The translations under genes and the position numbers were made by a program. From the NCBI RefSeq assembly GCF_013415305.1, contig NZ_JACBXU010000005.1, positions 186,001 through 250,000 on the forward strand: a stretch of 64,000 bases of DNA, in the 5' to 3' direction. The stretch's first letter is position 1, and each line of letters opens with the position of its first letter. This DNA is from Pantoea sp. WMus005. Lineage in GTDB: Bacteria > Pseudomonadota > Gammaproteobacteria > Enterobacterales > Enterobacteriaceae. The notes beneath the pieces are model-generated. The model was not told the origin of the DNA. It worked only from the letters and a program-made list of their open reading frames with translations, and ran no database searches. Below, one piece after another: positions 1-9,392 of this stretch.

Positions 1-1162
1 CGGTGAATCCTGACAGGAAATGATACTGCGTCTGCTCCGGTGTCAGACGGGAAACCGGGGGCAGCACGCCAAACGCATCGGCGGTCAGGAAAATCACTTT
101 CTTCGCGTGGCCCGCTTTTGAAACCGGCTGCACGATATTGTCGATGTGATTAATTGGATAGGAGACGCGGGTGTTTTCCGTTTTACTGCCATCGTCGTAA
201 TCGACGCTGCCATCTTCGCGCACCACCACGTTTTCCAGCAGCGCATTACGACGAATGGCGCGGTAGATCTCCGGCTCAGCCTGCTCAGAAAGGTTGATAG
301 TTTTGGCGTAGCAGCCGCCTTCGAAGTTAAACACGCCATCATCGTCCCAGCCGTGTTCATCATCGCCGATCAGCTGGCGGTCAGGATCGGTGGAGAGTGT
401 AGTTTTACCGGTGCCAGAGAGGCCAAAGAAGACCGCCACATCACCCGCTTTACCGACGTTAGCAGAACAGTGCATCGAAGCGATGCCTTTCAGCGGCAGC
501 AGGTAGTTCATAATGGCGAACAGACCTTTCTTCATTTCGCCGCCGTACCAGGTTCCGCCAATCAGCTGCATACGTTCAGTGAGATTGAAGGCGACAAAGT
601 TTTCTGAGTGCAGACCCTGCGCCTGCCAGTCAGGATTGGTGCATTTGGCCCCGTTCATCACCACAAAGTCGGGCGTGAAGTCGGCCAGTTCAGCGTCGGT
701 GGGCTGGATGAACATGTTTTTCACGAAGTGTGCCTGCCAGGCGACTTCGGTAACAAAACGTACGCTCAGACGTGAATCGGCATTTGCACCGCAGAACGCA
801 TCCACCACAAACAGACGCTTGCCGGAAAGCTGGCGGGTGACGCAGCTTTTCAGCGCACTCCAGGTTTCCTGAGACAGAGGCTGATTGTCGTTTTTGCCGG
901 TGCCCTGGTCGTTCCACCACAGGGTATCGCGCGTGGTGTCATCACGTACAATGTACTTATCCTTAGGCGATCGTCCGGTGAAAATCCCGGTGTCTACTGC
1001 AATCGCGCCGCTCTGCGTCAGGGTGCCACGAGCAAAACCTTCGAGGTCCGGGCGCGTCTCTTCCTGAAATAGCGTGTCGTAATCAGGGTTGTAAACCACT
1101 TCCGTGGTATCCACGATGCCCAAAGCGGCAAGGTCTTGCGAGGTCAGGCCGTTAACGCGCAT
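1..1162 (-). CDS. pckA: Phosphoenolpyruvate carboxykinase (ATP), C-terminus cut off by window edge
   Basis: This gluconeogenic enzyme converts oxaloacetate and ATP to phosphoenolpyruvate, CO2 and ADP in the cytosol. About 387 residues of a family length near 540 are present; the C-terminal part lies beyond the left edge. Visible family signatures are GRSPKDKY (about 63-70), the substrate-site segment MHCSANVG (230-237), the P-loop GLSGTGKTT (247-255) and the metal/ATP segment [11 protein letters not shown] (about 266-276). The start at 1162 (MRVNGLTS) has a strong ribosome site, AAGGAG, 7 bases upstream. It follows hslO on the same strand after a 369-bp gap, so it probably has its own promoter. 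E. coli carries yhgE next to this gene; none is present here. Confidence 0.97.
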   Translation of the reverse strand, partial: MRVNGLTSQDLAALGIVDTTEVVYNPDYDTLFQEETRPDLEGFARGTLTQSGAIAVDTGIFTGRSPKDKYIVRDDTTRDTLWWNDQGTGKNDNQPLSQETWSALKSCVTRQLSGKRLFVVDAFCGANADSRLSVRFVTEVAWQAHFVKNMFIQPTDAELADFTPDFVVMNGAKCTNPDWQAQGLHSENFVAFNLTERMQLIGGTWYGGEMKKGLFAIMNYLLPLKGIASMHCSANVGKAGDVAVFFGLSGTGKTTLSTDPDRQLIGDDEHGWDDDGVFNFEGGCYAKTINLSEQAEPEIYRAIRRNALLENVVVREDGSVDYDDGSKTENTRVSYPINHIDNIVQPVSKAGHAKKVIFLTADAFGVLPPVSRLTPEQTQYHFLSGFT

Positions 1163-1531
1163 TTTACTGCTCCTTAAATCGGTGTCTGTTCTGCAAAGCA
1201 GAGATAGGTTGGGATCGTGCCAACCGGCTGTTGCATCAGGTGCGGCGAATCACTGACAGTCCACTGCGCTTCGTTACCACAGCCTGCAAAGAGAACCGGA
1301 CTTTTCAGGGCATCTGCCTCTGGCTTCCGGGCGTTTGCACGATCGCGCGCAGTTTACTCTTCTGCGTTATGGGAAAAAGGGCAGTGATCTAAAAATGCGA
1401 CTCAGGGCGCGTTAAGGCTATGTTTCGAACGTTTAAAAGATGTTATGAAAGTAAAAAAAGATAATTTGTCTGGAAAATTATGGGGATAGGAAGGGAGGAA
1501 GGAGGAGGGGCGGCAAAAGCCGCCCGATCAA
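1163..1531. other. Intergenic region upstream of pckA (369 bp)
   Basis: No gene is evident. It must hold the pckA promoter, read leftward, but I could not single out a convincing -35/-10 pair or CRP site. Next to the hslO end it contains a GC hairpin (1508-1525) and an unbroken purine run on the plus strand at 1488-1510. Confidence 0.6.
1508..1525 (-). terminator. Hairpin just after hslO
   Basis: A perfect 7-bp stem (GGGCGGC/GCCGCCC) with a 4-base loop lies 7 bp beyond the hslO stop. Read in the hslO direction it is followed by a C/T-only tract rather than a run of T, so it is not a classical intrinsic terminator. It could still stop transcription or protect the mRNA 3' end. Confidence 0.45.
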
Positions 1532-2398
1532 TCAGTGCAGACGGTCGTTATTCTCAAGAGAGTGGCTGCGGATACCCGCGATATCGACGGCATCAAACAC
1601 GTAGTTTGAACCGCAATAGTCACAGTGCATGTCGATTTTGCCATCTTCCGCGATGATCTCATCCACTTCTTCCTGTGGCAGCGTCGTCAGCACTTCGCCA
1701 CAGCGTTCACGCGAGCAGGTGCATTTGTAGATCACCGGCTGCGGATCGTAGAGGGTGACCTCTTCCTGATGATAGAGACGCCACAGTGCTTCATTGGCAG
1801 GCAGATCGAGCAGCTCTTCTGTTTTAATGGTTTCAGTCAGTGTCGCCAGATGTTCGAAGACCTCTTTCTCTGTGTCCTGCGCAGGCAGCACCTGCAGCAG
1901 AATACCGGCGGCGCCTTTGTCACTGGTGCGGATAAACAGACGCGTGGGCAGCTGCTCTGAGCGCATGAAGTAATCTTCCAGGCACTCCGCCAGGGTTTCA
2001 CCTTCCAGTCCGACCACACCCTGATAACGCTCACCCTTCTCCGGGGAGATAGTGATGACCAGATAGCCATTGCCGACCATGCTTTTCAGGCTGCTGTCGT
2101 CCGGGATGTCGCCTTTGATACGCGCCACGCCGCGCAGTTCCTGGCTGTTATTACCGTTAATCACGGCCAGCGACAGCGGACCGTCACCCTGCAACTGCAC
2201 GGTGATTTCGCCATCAAACTTAAGCGTAGCGGTCAGCAGGCTGGTCGCGACCAGCATCTCACCCAGCAGCGTTTTGACCGGTGCCGGATAGTCGTGGTTC
2301 TTTACGGTTTCACGCCAGGTGTCAGAGACGTTCACCAGCTCGCCGCGCACGGCGGCATTTTCAAACAGATAACGGTGCAGTTGATCCGGGACTGACAT
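1532..2398 (-). CDS. hslO: Redox-regulated chaperone Hsp33
   Basis: Hsp33 is a cytosolic holdase that is switched on by oxidation and unfolding and protects proteins during peroxide or bleach stress. The 288-residue product matches the E. coli protein from its N-terminus ([18 protein letters not shown]) to its C-terminal zinc-redox switch. That switch shows as CTCSRERC followed about 30 residues later by CDYCG, giving the four cysteines of the CxC...CxxC zinc site. I chose the ATG at 2398 over one 15 bases upstream because it gives the family N-terminus and has GAGAG about 8 bases ahead. It lies downstream of hslR on the same strand, 50 bp away, so hslR-hslO is a probable operon as in E. coli. 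Confidence 0.96.
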   Translation of the reverse strand: MSVPDQLHRYLFENAAVRGELVNVSDTWRETVKNHDYPAPVKTLLGEMLVATSLLTATLKFDGEITVQLQGDGPLSLAVINGNNSQELRGVARIKGDIPDDSSLKSMVGNGYLVITISPEKGERYQGVVGLEGETLAECLEDYFMRSEQLPTRLFIRTSDKGAAGILLQVLPAQDTEKEVFEHLATLTETIKTEELLDLPANEALWRLYHQEEVTLYDPQPVIYKCTCSRERCGEVLTTLPQEEVDEIIAEDGKIDMHCDYCGSNYVFDAVDIAGIRSHSLENNDRLH

Positions 2399-2448
2399 AT
2401 TTTTTTCTCTCACTGGAACGGAGCGATGGCGCGTCAGCTAAGACGGCG

Positions 2449-2850
2449 CTATTCATCGCCCGATAATTTAAACTTCATCAAATCGCGACGCTCTTTTTTG
2501 TCAGGTCGCCGATCGGGATGGGGCATAGTCAGCGCATTCATTTTGCGCGCCTGCGCCATTTTTTCGCGTTTTTCAATGCTGGCATCGGTTTCGCGATAGA
2601 GCTGCTGGGCCTCGCTGGCGGGGCGGCGCTGCGCGCTGATGTCTGCCACGATCACGGTGCGTTCATCGTTGCCCTGACGCAGTGTCAGTTCCGCATTCAG
2701 CTCCACCACTTTGCCAGGTTTGCTGCGCTGGCCGTTGTAATGCACTTTGCCGCCTTCAATCATCTCCCGCGCAATCGCCCGGGTTTTGTAGAAGCGCGCG
2801 GCCCACAGCCATTTGTCGAGGCGGACCTCTTCGCTGCTTTTCTCTTTCAT
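2449..2850 (-). CDS. hslR: Ribosome-associated heat shock protein Hsp15
   Basis: Hsp15 binds stalled 50S subunits that still carry a nascent chain and helps to recycle them. The 133-residue product begins with an S4-type RNA-binding domain (about residues 9-70; RLDKWLWAARFYKTR, then a GGKVHYNG segment). It ends in a basic tail rich in K and R (PDRRPDKKERRDLMKFK), as in the family. It sits 13 bp downstream of yrfG and 50 bp upstream of hslO, all on the minus strand, which matches the E. coli yrfG-hslR-hslO cluster. Confidence 0.96.
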   Translation of the reverse strand: MKEKSSEEVRLDKWLWAARFYKTRAIAREMIEGGKVHYNGQRSKPGKVVELNAELTLRQGNDERTVIVADISAQRRPASEAQQLYRETDASIEKREKMAQARKMNALTMPHPDRRPDKKERRDLMKFKLSGDE

Positions 2851-2863
2851 TGCTGCTCCTGAC

Positions 2864-3511
2864 TCAGATCAGCGTCCGGTAATCGCCAATGGCGCGGTGA
2901 CGCTGAAAGATTTGCTCAGGACGACCCGAATCGGGATTCTTTACGCCTAAGCACCAGCCGATGCCCCATCGCTTTGCAGCATCCAGAATCACTTCGCTAT
3001 CATCGATAAACAGCGTGCGCGGCGCAAAAAAGCCGGTGTGCTGTTGTACGGCCTGCCATAAACGTTGGTCTTCTTTCGGATACCCAAAGGTATGGGTAGA
3101 AAGTAATAAATCAAGGTGCGGCGCTAAACCGGTTTGCGCCAGTTTGACGTCCAGATTGTAAGGATGCGCGTTGGTCAGCAGGATGGTGGACTTGCCCGCG
3201 CGGCGCAGTGCCTGCAAAAAAAGCAATGTATCGTCACGCAGCGCGATACGGTTGCGCATCGCCAGCGTCATGGCACGGATGTCCAGCGCCAGCGACTCTG
3301 CCCAGTAATCCAGACAATACCAGTTTAGCGTATGGGCGGCGGCCTGATACTTTTCCGCGATGATCGCTTCGGCTTCCGCCCGGCTTATGCTGCGTTGCTG
3401 GCTGAGCTGTTCAGGCACATGTTCCAGCCAGAAGTGACGATCAAACGCCAAATCCAGCAGCGTGCCATCCATGTCGAGCAGCACGGTATCAATCTCAGAC
3501 CAGTTGAGCAT
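2864..3511 (-). CDS. yrfG: GMP/IMP nucleotidase, HAD family
   Basis: This is a HAD-superfamily phosphatase of 215 residues. In E. coli the orthologue dephosphorylates purine mononucleotides such as GMP and IMP. HAD motif I is LLDMDGTLLD with the nucleophile and acid/base aspartates at about 13 and 15. Motif II is LLTNAHP, and the C-terminal part has the conserved lysine in FGYPKEDQRLW and acidic motif IV in TLFIDDSE. The start at 3511 gives a family-like N-terminus. The gene lies immediately upstream of hslR and downstream of igaA on the same strand. Confidence 0.93.
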   Translation of the reverse strand: MLNWSEIDTVLLDMDGTLLDLAFDRHFWLEHVPEQLSQQRSISRAEAEAIIAEKYQAAAHTLNWYCLDYWAESLALDIRAMTLAMRNRIALRDDTLLFLQALRRAGKSTILLTNAHPYNLDVKLAQTGLAPHLDLLLSTHTFGYPKEDQRLWQAVQQHTGFFAPRTLFIDDSEVILDAAKRWGIGWCLGVKNPDSGRPEQIFQRHRAIGDYRTLI

Positions 3512-3563
3512 CCAGGTTCACCCCTAAAAAACCGGGCGACAGAGTAGCACAGAAGGGCAGGGC

Positions 3564-5699
3564 TCAGAATATCGAGCGCACACCCTGCAAAGTGCCAAGG
3601 TTATGGTTGAAACACTTTTCGTAGTATTGCTGGATATCGATCATGCGCTGGCGATTACGGTGCATACGGCGCAGCGCCAGTAGTCCGTTGATAATAGCGC
3701 AGGTGAGCAGTACCAGCAGCAGCAGCACAGTGCCGAGATAGCGCCACTGCGCCATGGTATCCGGTTCATTGTGCAGAACGATATGACGCGTGCCGTTGGC
3801 ATCCGTTGAAATGCTGGTGATGATGCCGCTGGCGCTGAAAGGCGTGTGTAGCAGCATGGCGGAGATATTTTGCAGCTCGCGCCACTGAGAAGGCGGGTCG
3901 AGATCAAACAGAGACACAGTAGGCTGTGGCTGATTTACCAGCTGGCGACCCTCGTCGCTGACAATCAGGAATCCCCCTGGCGGTGGGCTGTTAAGGTTTT
4001 CTGCCGCACGACGGGTTTCACGGAAGAAGAAGGTCGAGGTTGCCGTGTTGACCAGGTTCTCCAGCGCTTCCGCACTCACCGGCCGCAGCAGCACATTCAT
4101 GCCGTTTAACTGGCCGGAATCTGCCCGGCGCATCAGCGCTTCCCAGTCTTTGGCATTGCCCAGGTTTACCAGGGCATTTTTCAGGCGCATACAATCCTGT
4201 GGCTGATTACAGAGATCCTGCGTTTTCATCACCAGGTCTGAGAAGTCATCCAGCAGGATCATCCCGGATTTCTGAATCGCTGAGGCCAGTTGCGGGTTCA
4301 GTTTAGGGTCAGTATTGGTTTCCGGATGCAGCTGCTTTGTAGTGGTCTCCAGCAGAGCCGCAGCTTTATCAATAATGTCCGATTGCGGCTGCGGCAATGG
4401 CGTAGCGTTATTCCAGTACACTGCCGAGCAGTCGAACGGCATATAGGCGTAACTGCGGTTGCTCTGATAATTGTCCGGCACTGAACACATACCGGTCCCG
4501 CTTACCTTGAGGTTGTCGCCAATGTTCAACGCGACGCTGCTGAGTTTATCGACGCTGCTGACCTCCAGGCTGTCGGTGCCTCTGGCCCAGGCCAGACTGA
4601 GCTTGATTGGCATGCTGAGCGGAATCCAGGTGACCAGCATGATCAGCACCATTAGTGAACCACAAGCCAGCACCACGTTTTTCCGCCAGCGCTGAATCGG
4701 GAAGTTTTTGACTTCATCCTGCAGCGACAGGAAGCGACCCTGACGCACCACCTGACGGTTGAGGTAGATCTCAACATCGGTCACCTGGCCAAGATCGTGC
4801 GCCACATAAGGCTGCCAGTGCGGCGGATAGGCGAGGTCGATAATCCCCAGCGTGATGTTGCTCTGCTCCTGGTTCGACTCGCTGAACAGGCCCCAGCGCT
4901 TTGGTGCACCGCGCAGACAGTGTATGTCACGCAGGCCACGTTCACCGGGAATACGATAGAGCAACCACAGGCTGGCACCAATCATGGCTGTACCGGTCAG
5001 CACCAGCCAAATCATCAGCGTGGCAGGCACTAACAGGCTGAAGAAGAACAGTAAGAAGGCCAGGGCGATCATCACCGCTTCACGCGTGCCGTCTGGCCGC
5101 GACAGGCGATACTCTTCCGCGGTCTCTTTACGTACCTGAAGCAGTTCGACGTTTTCGGTTTCCGCCTTGCGGATAGAAGCATTGGTCGAGACCGGACGCA
5201 TCAGCGTTGGCAGCGATTGCTGATCCACAGCGTAATCCACCAGCGAATGGCCGTTCAGCGAGATCACCAGGGGAATAGATTGGGTGCGGATTAACTCGAC
5301 GTAGTTTTCGTCGGTGATGTATTGCTCCCACAGCGGCGGCAAATGAACTTCAACTTCATCCAGATAGTAGCGCCATTTGTGGGGATCATCCGTGGAGAGG
5401 CCGTAGCGGGTAATCGCGCGGGTAACCGGATAGACATTGTTGCTCTGCGCCGTCAGCGTCAGACGTTCAGAGGCGCTTCGCTTATCGGCAGTTACCGGGG
5501 CGCGCAGTTGTTTTTCCAGCGCGGCGACATACTTATCGACAGCCTCACGTTCCTGCGCAGAAAGCTTACGGCAGGGCGGGCTGATAAATGGCAGCGGTTT
5601 CGCCAACGGCGGACGATGCCGCATAGCGTACCAGAACCCAATACCTGCCAGGATTGAACAGGTCAGCACTATGGCCAGGATCATCAAGATTGTGCTCAT
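3564..5699 (-). CDS. igaA: IgaA/UmoB family inner-membrane regulator of the Rcs phosphorelay
   Basis: IgaA is an inner-membrane protein that represses the Rcs envelope-stress phosphorelay; in Salmonella, where it was first named, it is essential unless Rcs is lost. The 711-residue product has the family layout: an N-terminal membrane segment (about residues 5-27), a cytoplasmic region, paired hydrophobic segments (about 208-250), a further segment near 340-365, a long periplasmic domain and a C-terminal segment (LLLLVLLTCAIINGLLALR). Four cysteines in the periplasmic part (near GMCSV, FDCSAV, DLCNQ and DCMRL) fit the disulfides of the family. Only the IgaA end of the Rcs system is in this window. 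Confidence 0.95.
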   Translation of the reverse strand: MSTILMILAIVLTCSILAGIGFWYAMRHRPPLAKPLPFISPPCRKLSAQEREAVDKYVAALEKQLRAPVTADKRSASERLTLTAQSNNVYPVTRAITRYGLSTDDPHKWRYYLDEVEVHLPPLWEQYITDENYVELIRTQSIPLVISLNGHSLVDYAVDQQSLPTLMRPVSTNASIRKAETENVELLQVRKETAEEYRLSRPDGTREAVMIALAFLLFFFSLLVPATLMIWLVLTGTAMIGASLWLLYRIPGERGLRDIHCLRGAPKRWGLFSESNQEQSNITLGIIDLAYPPHWQPYVAHDLGQVTDVEIYLNRQVVRQGRFLSLQDEVKNFPIQRWRKNVVLACGSLMVLIMLVTWIPLSMPIKLSLAWARGTDSLEVSSVDKLSSVALNIGDNLKVSGTGMCSVPDNYQSNRSYAYMPFDCSAVYWNNATPLPQPQSDIIDKAAALLETTTKQLHPETNTDPKLNPQLASAIQKSGMILLDDFSDLVMKTQDLCNQPQDCMRLKNALVNLGNAKDWEALMRRADSGQLNGMNVLLRPVSAEALENLVNTATSTFFFRETRRAAENLNSPPPGGFLIVSDEGRQLVNQPQPTVSLFDLDPPSQWRELQNISAMLLHTPFSASGIITSISTDANGTRHIVLHNEPDTMAQWRYLGTVLLLLVLLTCAIINGLLALRRMHRNRQRMIDIQQYYEKCFNHNLGTLQGVRSIF

Positions 5700-6089
5700 G
5701 CTCTGCTCAATTCAGCCAAAATGCTGCCTTACTTTAAACTTTCGCTTTCGGTTATGCTCACTATAAAAGAGGCATTCCGGAAGATTATATAACCCTGAGG
5801 AGTCAGACACCCGATGAAATAGTGCCAGCGTATATCTGATTGGCATTTGTTAAACCCTGCCTTGTCCGAATGGTAACTGGCACACACTGGATTAAATATC
5901 GGTATTGTCTGAAACTTATCGCAGCATATTGACTAATGCAAATTTAGTCTTAACTGATAACCAAAGGCTGTTATTCAATCGCTTTAATCTGTGCAACGAT
6001 AACGTCATTGTCTGACTGTCGCACAATTGCCTGTGGTTAGGTATGCTAATTCGCTACTGATAGCCGGCGCAGAATAATCTGGGGCTGAT
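5700..6089. promoter_or_regulatory. Divergent intergenic region between igaA and nudE (390 bp)
   Basis: No open reading frame here looks real. The stretch is AT-richer than the flanking genes and must carry promoters for both divergent genes. TATAAT-like hexamers occur (read leftward at 5784-5789, and TATGCT at 6042-6047) but none has a good -35 partner, so I do not assign exact promoters. The sequence before nudE ends in GGGGCTGAT, a modest ribosome site. Confidence 0.5.
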
Positions 6090-6653
6090 ATGAAAATTCC
6101 AAAAAAACCTGACATCCTCAATATCACTGCCGTGGCACGTTCACGATTATTCACCATTGAATCAGTCGATCTGGCTTTCAGCAATGGCGTGCATCGCGTT
6201 TATGAGCGGATGAAGCCCTCAGAGCGTGAAGCGGTGATGATTGTGCCGATTATTGATGACCATCTGATCCTGATTCAGGAATACGCCGTCGGACTGGAAA
6301 CCTATGAGCTGGGTTTCCCGAAAGGGCTGATTGATTCAGGTGAAACCGTGAATGAGGCGGCGGTGCGCGAATTAAAAGAAGAAGTCGGTTTTGGTGCCGA
6401 CCAGCTGACAACGCTGGGGAAACTCACCATGGCACCTTCTTACTTTTCCAGCAAAATGAATATTGTGATAGCGGAAGGTCTTTACGCTGAAAAGCTGGAA
6501 GGTGATGAGCCGGAGCCGCTGATTATCCACCGCTGGCCGCTGACCGATATGCTGTCGCTGCTGGACGAACCTGATTTCCGCGAGGCGCGTAATGTCAGTG
6601 CGTTGTTTATGGCGCGCGAATGGCTGGTGAAGCAGGGGCGATTGAGTTACTGA
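6090..6653 (+). CDS. nudE: ADP compounds hydrolase, Nudix family
   Basis: NudE hydrolyses ADP-ribose, NADH, Ap3A and similar ADP-linked compounds. The 187-residue product has a complete Nudix box at about residues 79-101 (starting GLIDSGETVNEAAVRELKEE, with the REL-EE-G core intact). The N-terminus MKIPKKPDILNITAVARSRLF matches the family start. It is transcribed alone, divergent from igaA, and ends at an intrinsic terminator shared with the convergent mrcA gene. Confidence 0.95.
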   Translation: MKIPKKPDILNITAVARSRLFTIESVDLAFSNGVHRVYERMKPSEREAVMIVPIIDDHLILIQEYAVGLETYELGFPKGLIDSGETVNEAAVRELKEEVGFGADQLTTLGKLTMAPSYFSSKMNIVIAEGLYAEKLEGDEPEPLIIHRWPLTDMLSLLDEPDFREARNVSALFMAREWLVKQGRLSY

Positions 6654-6672
6654 ATACACGGCGTGACTGAAT

Positions 6673-6703
6673 AAAAAAGGCCGACTGATGTCGGCCTTTT
6701 TTA
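6673..6703. terminator. Bidirectional intrinsic terminator between nudE and mrcA
   Basis: The sequence is AAAAAAGGCCGAC, a short loop TGAT, then GTCGGCCTTTTTT. The GC stem is flanked by A on one side and T on the other, so it can end transcription from both convergent genes. Confidence 0.9.
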
Positions 6704-6725
6704 TTGTGTGATTACGTCGGTCCCA

Positions 6726-9275
6726 TCAGAACAGCTCGTGACTCTCACCGTTATCCATAATAGTTGTACCCACGTCGTGAACCGAATATTCGGTCGGCTG
6801 GGTGCCATTGATGAAATACTCCTGACGGGTGTTACCCCCGCCATTTGCCAGTTTGCCGGTACTGCGATCGATCGTCACGGTGACCACGCCATCCGGCGGT
6901 GTTAACGGCTGCACCGGAACACCGTCCAGCGCACTCTTCATATACTCATCCCATGCCGGTTGCGCACTCTTCGCGCCGCCTTCATAGCCCGAAATCTGAT
7001 CGGGAATTGCACCGGAAAGCGTACTGCGGCCCAGGTTGCGGCGCGCATCATCAAAACCGATCCAGACTGACGTCACTACGCCAGGCCCGTAACCTGAGAA
7101 CCAGGCATCTTTCGAGCTATTAGTCGTACCCGTTTTGCCGCCGATATCGTTACGCTTGAGGTCACGCCCGGCACGCCAGCCGGTTCCCATCCAGCCGGGT
7201 TCGCCAAAGATATTACTGTTCAGCGCGCTCCTGATGAGGAAGCTGAGCGGAGTGTTGATCACGTGGGGCGCATATTGCTGCTCACCCTGTTGAGCCTGTG
7301 CCGGAACCTGCTCCAGTTCAGGCTGGGGAACCGCCTGATTCTGGTTATTATTTGAGGCGGCAACGTTTTCAACGCTCTCCTCATTCAGCGCCAGCGCTTT
7401 CTTGGTCTCGCCGTAGATCACCGGCAGATTACACTGCGGACAGGCGATCTTCGGTTTCTCTTCAAAGACGGTGCCGCCCTGTTCATTCGTAATCTTCGTA
7501 ATGAAGTAAGGATCAACCAGGAAGCCGCCATTCGCCATTACGGAGTAGCCACGCACGACCTGTAATGGGGTAAACGAAGCCGCACCCAGTGCCAGCGACT
7601 CGGTGTGAACAATGTTCTGCGCCGGGAAACCAAATCGCTGCAGATACTCTGCGGCGTAATCCACGCCCATCGCACGCATCGCACGCACCATCACCACGTT
7701 TTTCGACTGACCTAATCCCTGACGCAGACGAATCGGACCATCGTATGTTGGCGGTGAGTTTTTTGGACGCCAGTCTGCACCGGCACCGGCATCCCAGCGT
7801 GAAATCGGCACATCGTTCAGGATGGAGGCGAGCGTCAGTCCGCGATCCATAGCGGCGGTATAGAGGAAAGGTTTGATGTTGGAACCGACCTGGCGCAGCG
7901 CCTGGGTCGCACGGTTAAACATGCTCTGGTTAAAGGCGAAACCGCCTACCAGCGCGCGCACCGCACCATCATTCGGATCCAGTGAGACAAGTGCCGAGTT
8001 CACATCCGGTACCTGACCCAGCCACCAGTCATCACCCACTTTGCGCACCCAAATCTGCTGGCCAGCCTGCAGGACCTGCGTGACGCTTTTCGGCGTCGGG
8101 CCCTGCACGGTGTCAGACTTATAAGGACGCGCCCAGCGCACACCCGCTAATGACAGCGACACATTGCTGCCATCCTGCATCATCACGGTCGCTTCATCAC
8201 TGCGCGCTTCCGTAACGACGGCCGGATGGAGTGGACCGTAGACCGGCAGCACCTTCAGCGCTTTCTCTATCTTCGTCTGATCCCAGGCCGGTTCACCCAC
8301 TTTCCACAGCACGCTGGTCGGGCCGCGATAGCCATGACGCATATCGTAAGCCATAACGTTATTGCGAACCGAGGTCTGCGCAGCTTCCTGCAGGCGGCGC
8401 GTCACAGTGGTATAGACCTTGTAACCGTCGGTGTAGGCATTGTTGCCGTAGCGCTTCACCATCTCCTGACGCACCATCTCACTGAGATAAGGGGCAGAGA
8501 AGGCGATTTCAGGACCGTGATACTTCGCCACCAGCGGTGTATTACGGGCCTCGTCATATTGCTGCTGCGTGATGTAATGCTGATCCAGCATACGCGCCAG
8601 TACCACGTTGCGACGCGACAGGGCGCGGCTCGGCGAGTAGAGCGGGTTAAAGGTGGACGGCGCTTTCGGCAGACCGGCAATCATCGCCATCTCACTCAGC
8701 GACAGCTGGTCAACGGGCTTACCGAAATAGACCTGTGAGGCTGCACCGACGCCATAAGCGCGATAGCCCAGGTAGATCTTATTCAGGTAGAGCTCAAGGA
8801 TTTCATCTTTATTCAGCAACTGCTCAATGCGGATCGCCAGGAACGCTTCCTTTATTTTACGCATCAGGGTGCGTTCCGGACTCAGGAAGAAGTTTCGGGC
8901 CAGCTGCTGAGTGATGGTACTGGCACCCTGTGAGGCATGACCGGAGACCAGCGCAATGCTGGCCGCACGGAAAATACCCACCGGATCAACACCATGGTGC
9001 TCATAAAAACGGCTGTCTTCGGTCGCAATAAACGCTTTCACCATCACAGGTGGCACTTGCTGCAGCGTCAAAGGGATACGGCGCATTTCGCCATACTGGG
9101 CGATTAAATCGCCATCGGCGCTGTAAACCTGCATAGGGGTTTGCAGACGCACATCTTTCAGCGTGTTCACGTCAGGCAGCTGTGGCTCTATGTATTTGTA
9201 TAAACCATAAATCGAGCCAGCTCCCAACAGGATGCAACACACTGTAAGGATCAAGAGATACTTTACGAACTTCAC
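6726..9275 (-). CDS. mrcA: Penicillin-binding protein 1A, bifunctional peptidoglycan synthase
   Basis: PBP1a polymerises glycan strands and cross-links peptides in the periplasm. The 849-residue product has one N-terminal membrane anchor (about 5-27). The glycosyltransferase domain carries the catalytic segment EDSRFYEHHGVD (near residue 86) and the QGASTITQQLARN motif. The transpeptidase domain has the active-site motif SNIK (in RQVGSNIKPFLYTAAMD), SKN in QGLGQSKNVVM, and KTGTTNSSKDAWF. Length and motifs match the Enterobacterales protein. It is divergent from hofM, as in E. coli, with 117 bp between the starts. Confidence 0.97.
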   Translation of the reverse strand: MKFVKYLLILTVCCILLGAGSIYGLYKYIEPQLPDVNTLKDVRLQTPMQVYSADGDLIAQYGEMRRIPLTLQQVPPVMVKAFIATEDSRFYEHHGVDPVGIFRAASIALVSGHASQGASTITQQLARNFFLSPERTLMRKIKEAFLAIRIEQLLNKDEILELYLNKIYLGYRAYGVGAASQVYFGKPVDQLSLSEMAMIAGLPKAPSTFNPLYSPSRALSRRNVVLARMLDQHYITQQQYDEARNTPLVAKYHGPEIAFSAPYLSEMVRQEMVKRYGNNAYTDGYKVYTTVTRRLQEAAQTSVRNNVMAYDMRHGYRGPTSVLWKVGEPAWDQTKIEKALKVLPVYGPLHPAVVTEARSDEATVMMQDGSNVSLSLAGVRWARPYKSDTVQGPTPKSVTQVLQAGQQIWVRKVGDDWWLGQVPDVNSALVSLDPNDGAVRALVGGFAFNQSMFNRATQALRQVGSNIKPFLYTAAMDRGLTLASILNDVPISRWDAGAGADWRPKNSPPTYDGPIRLRQGLGQSKNVVMVRAMRAMGVDYAAEYLQRFGFPAQNIVHTESLALGAASFTPLQVVRGYSVMANGGFLVDPYFITKITNEQGGTVFEEKPKIACPQCNLPVIYGETKKALALNEESVENVAASNNNQNQAVPQPELEQVPAQAQQGEQQYAPHVINTPLSFLIRSALNSNIFGEPGWMGTGWRAGRDLKRNDIGGKTGTTNSSKDAWFSGYGPGVVTSVWIGFDDARRNLGRSTLSGAIPDQISGYEGGAKSAQPAWDEYMKSALDGVPVQPLTPPDGVVTVTIDRSTGKLANGGGNTRQEYFINGTQPTEYSVHDVGTTIMDNGESHELF

Positions 9276-9392
9276 CTGGAATTTCCCATCTGTTGTCGTT
9301 TGAGCAGTTTATAAACAACCGCGCGGTAGTATAAAGGCAAGCCAGACGCTTTGATATGTCCATCTTTCCCGGACGATAAGGAGATCGCGCGC

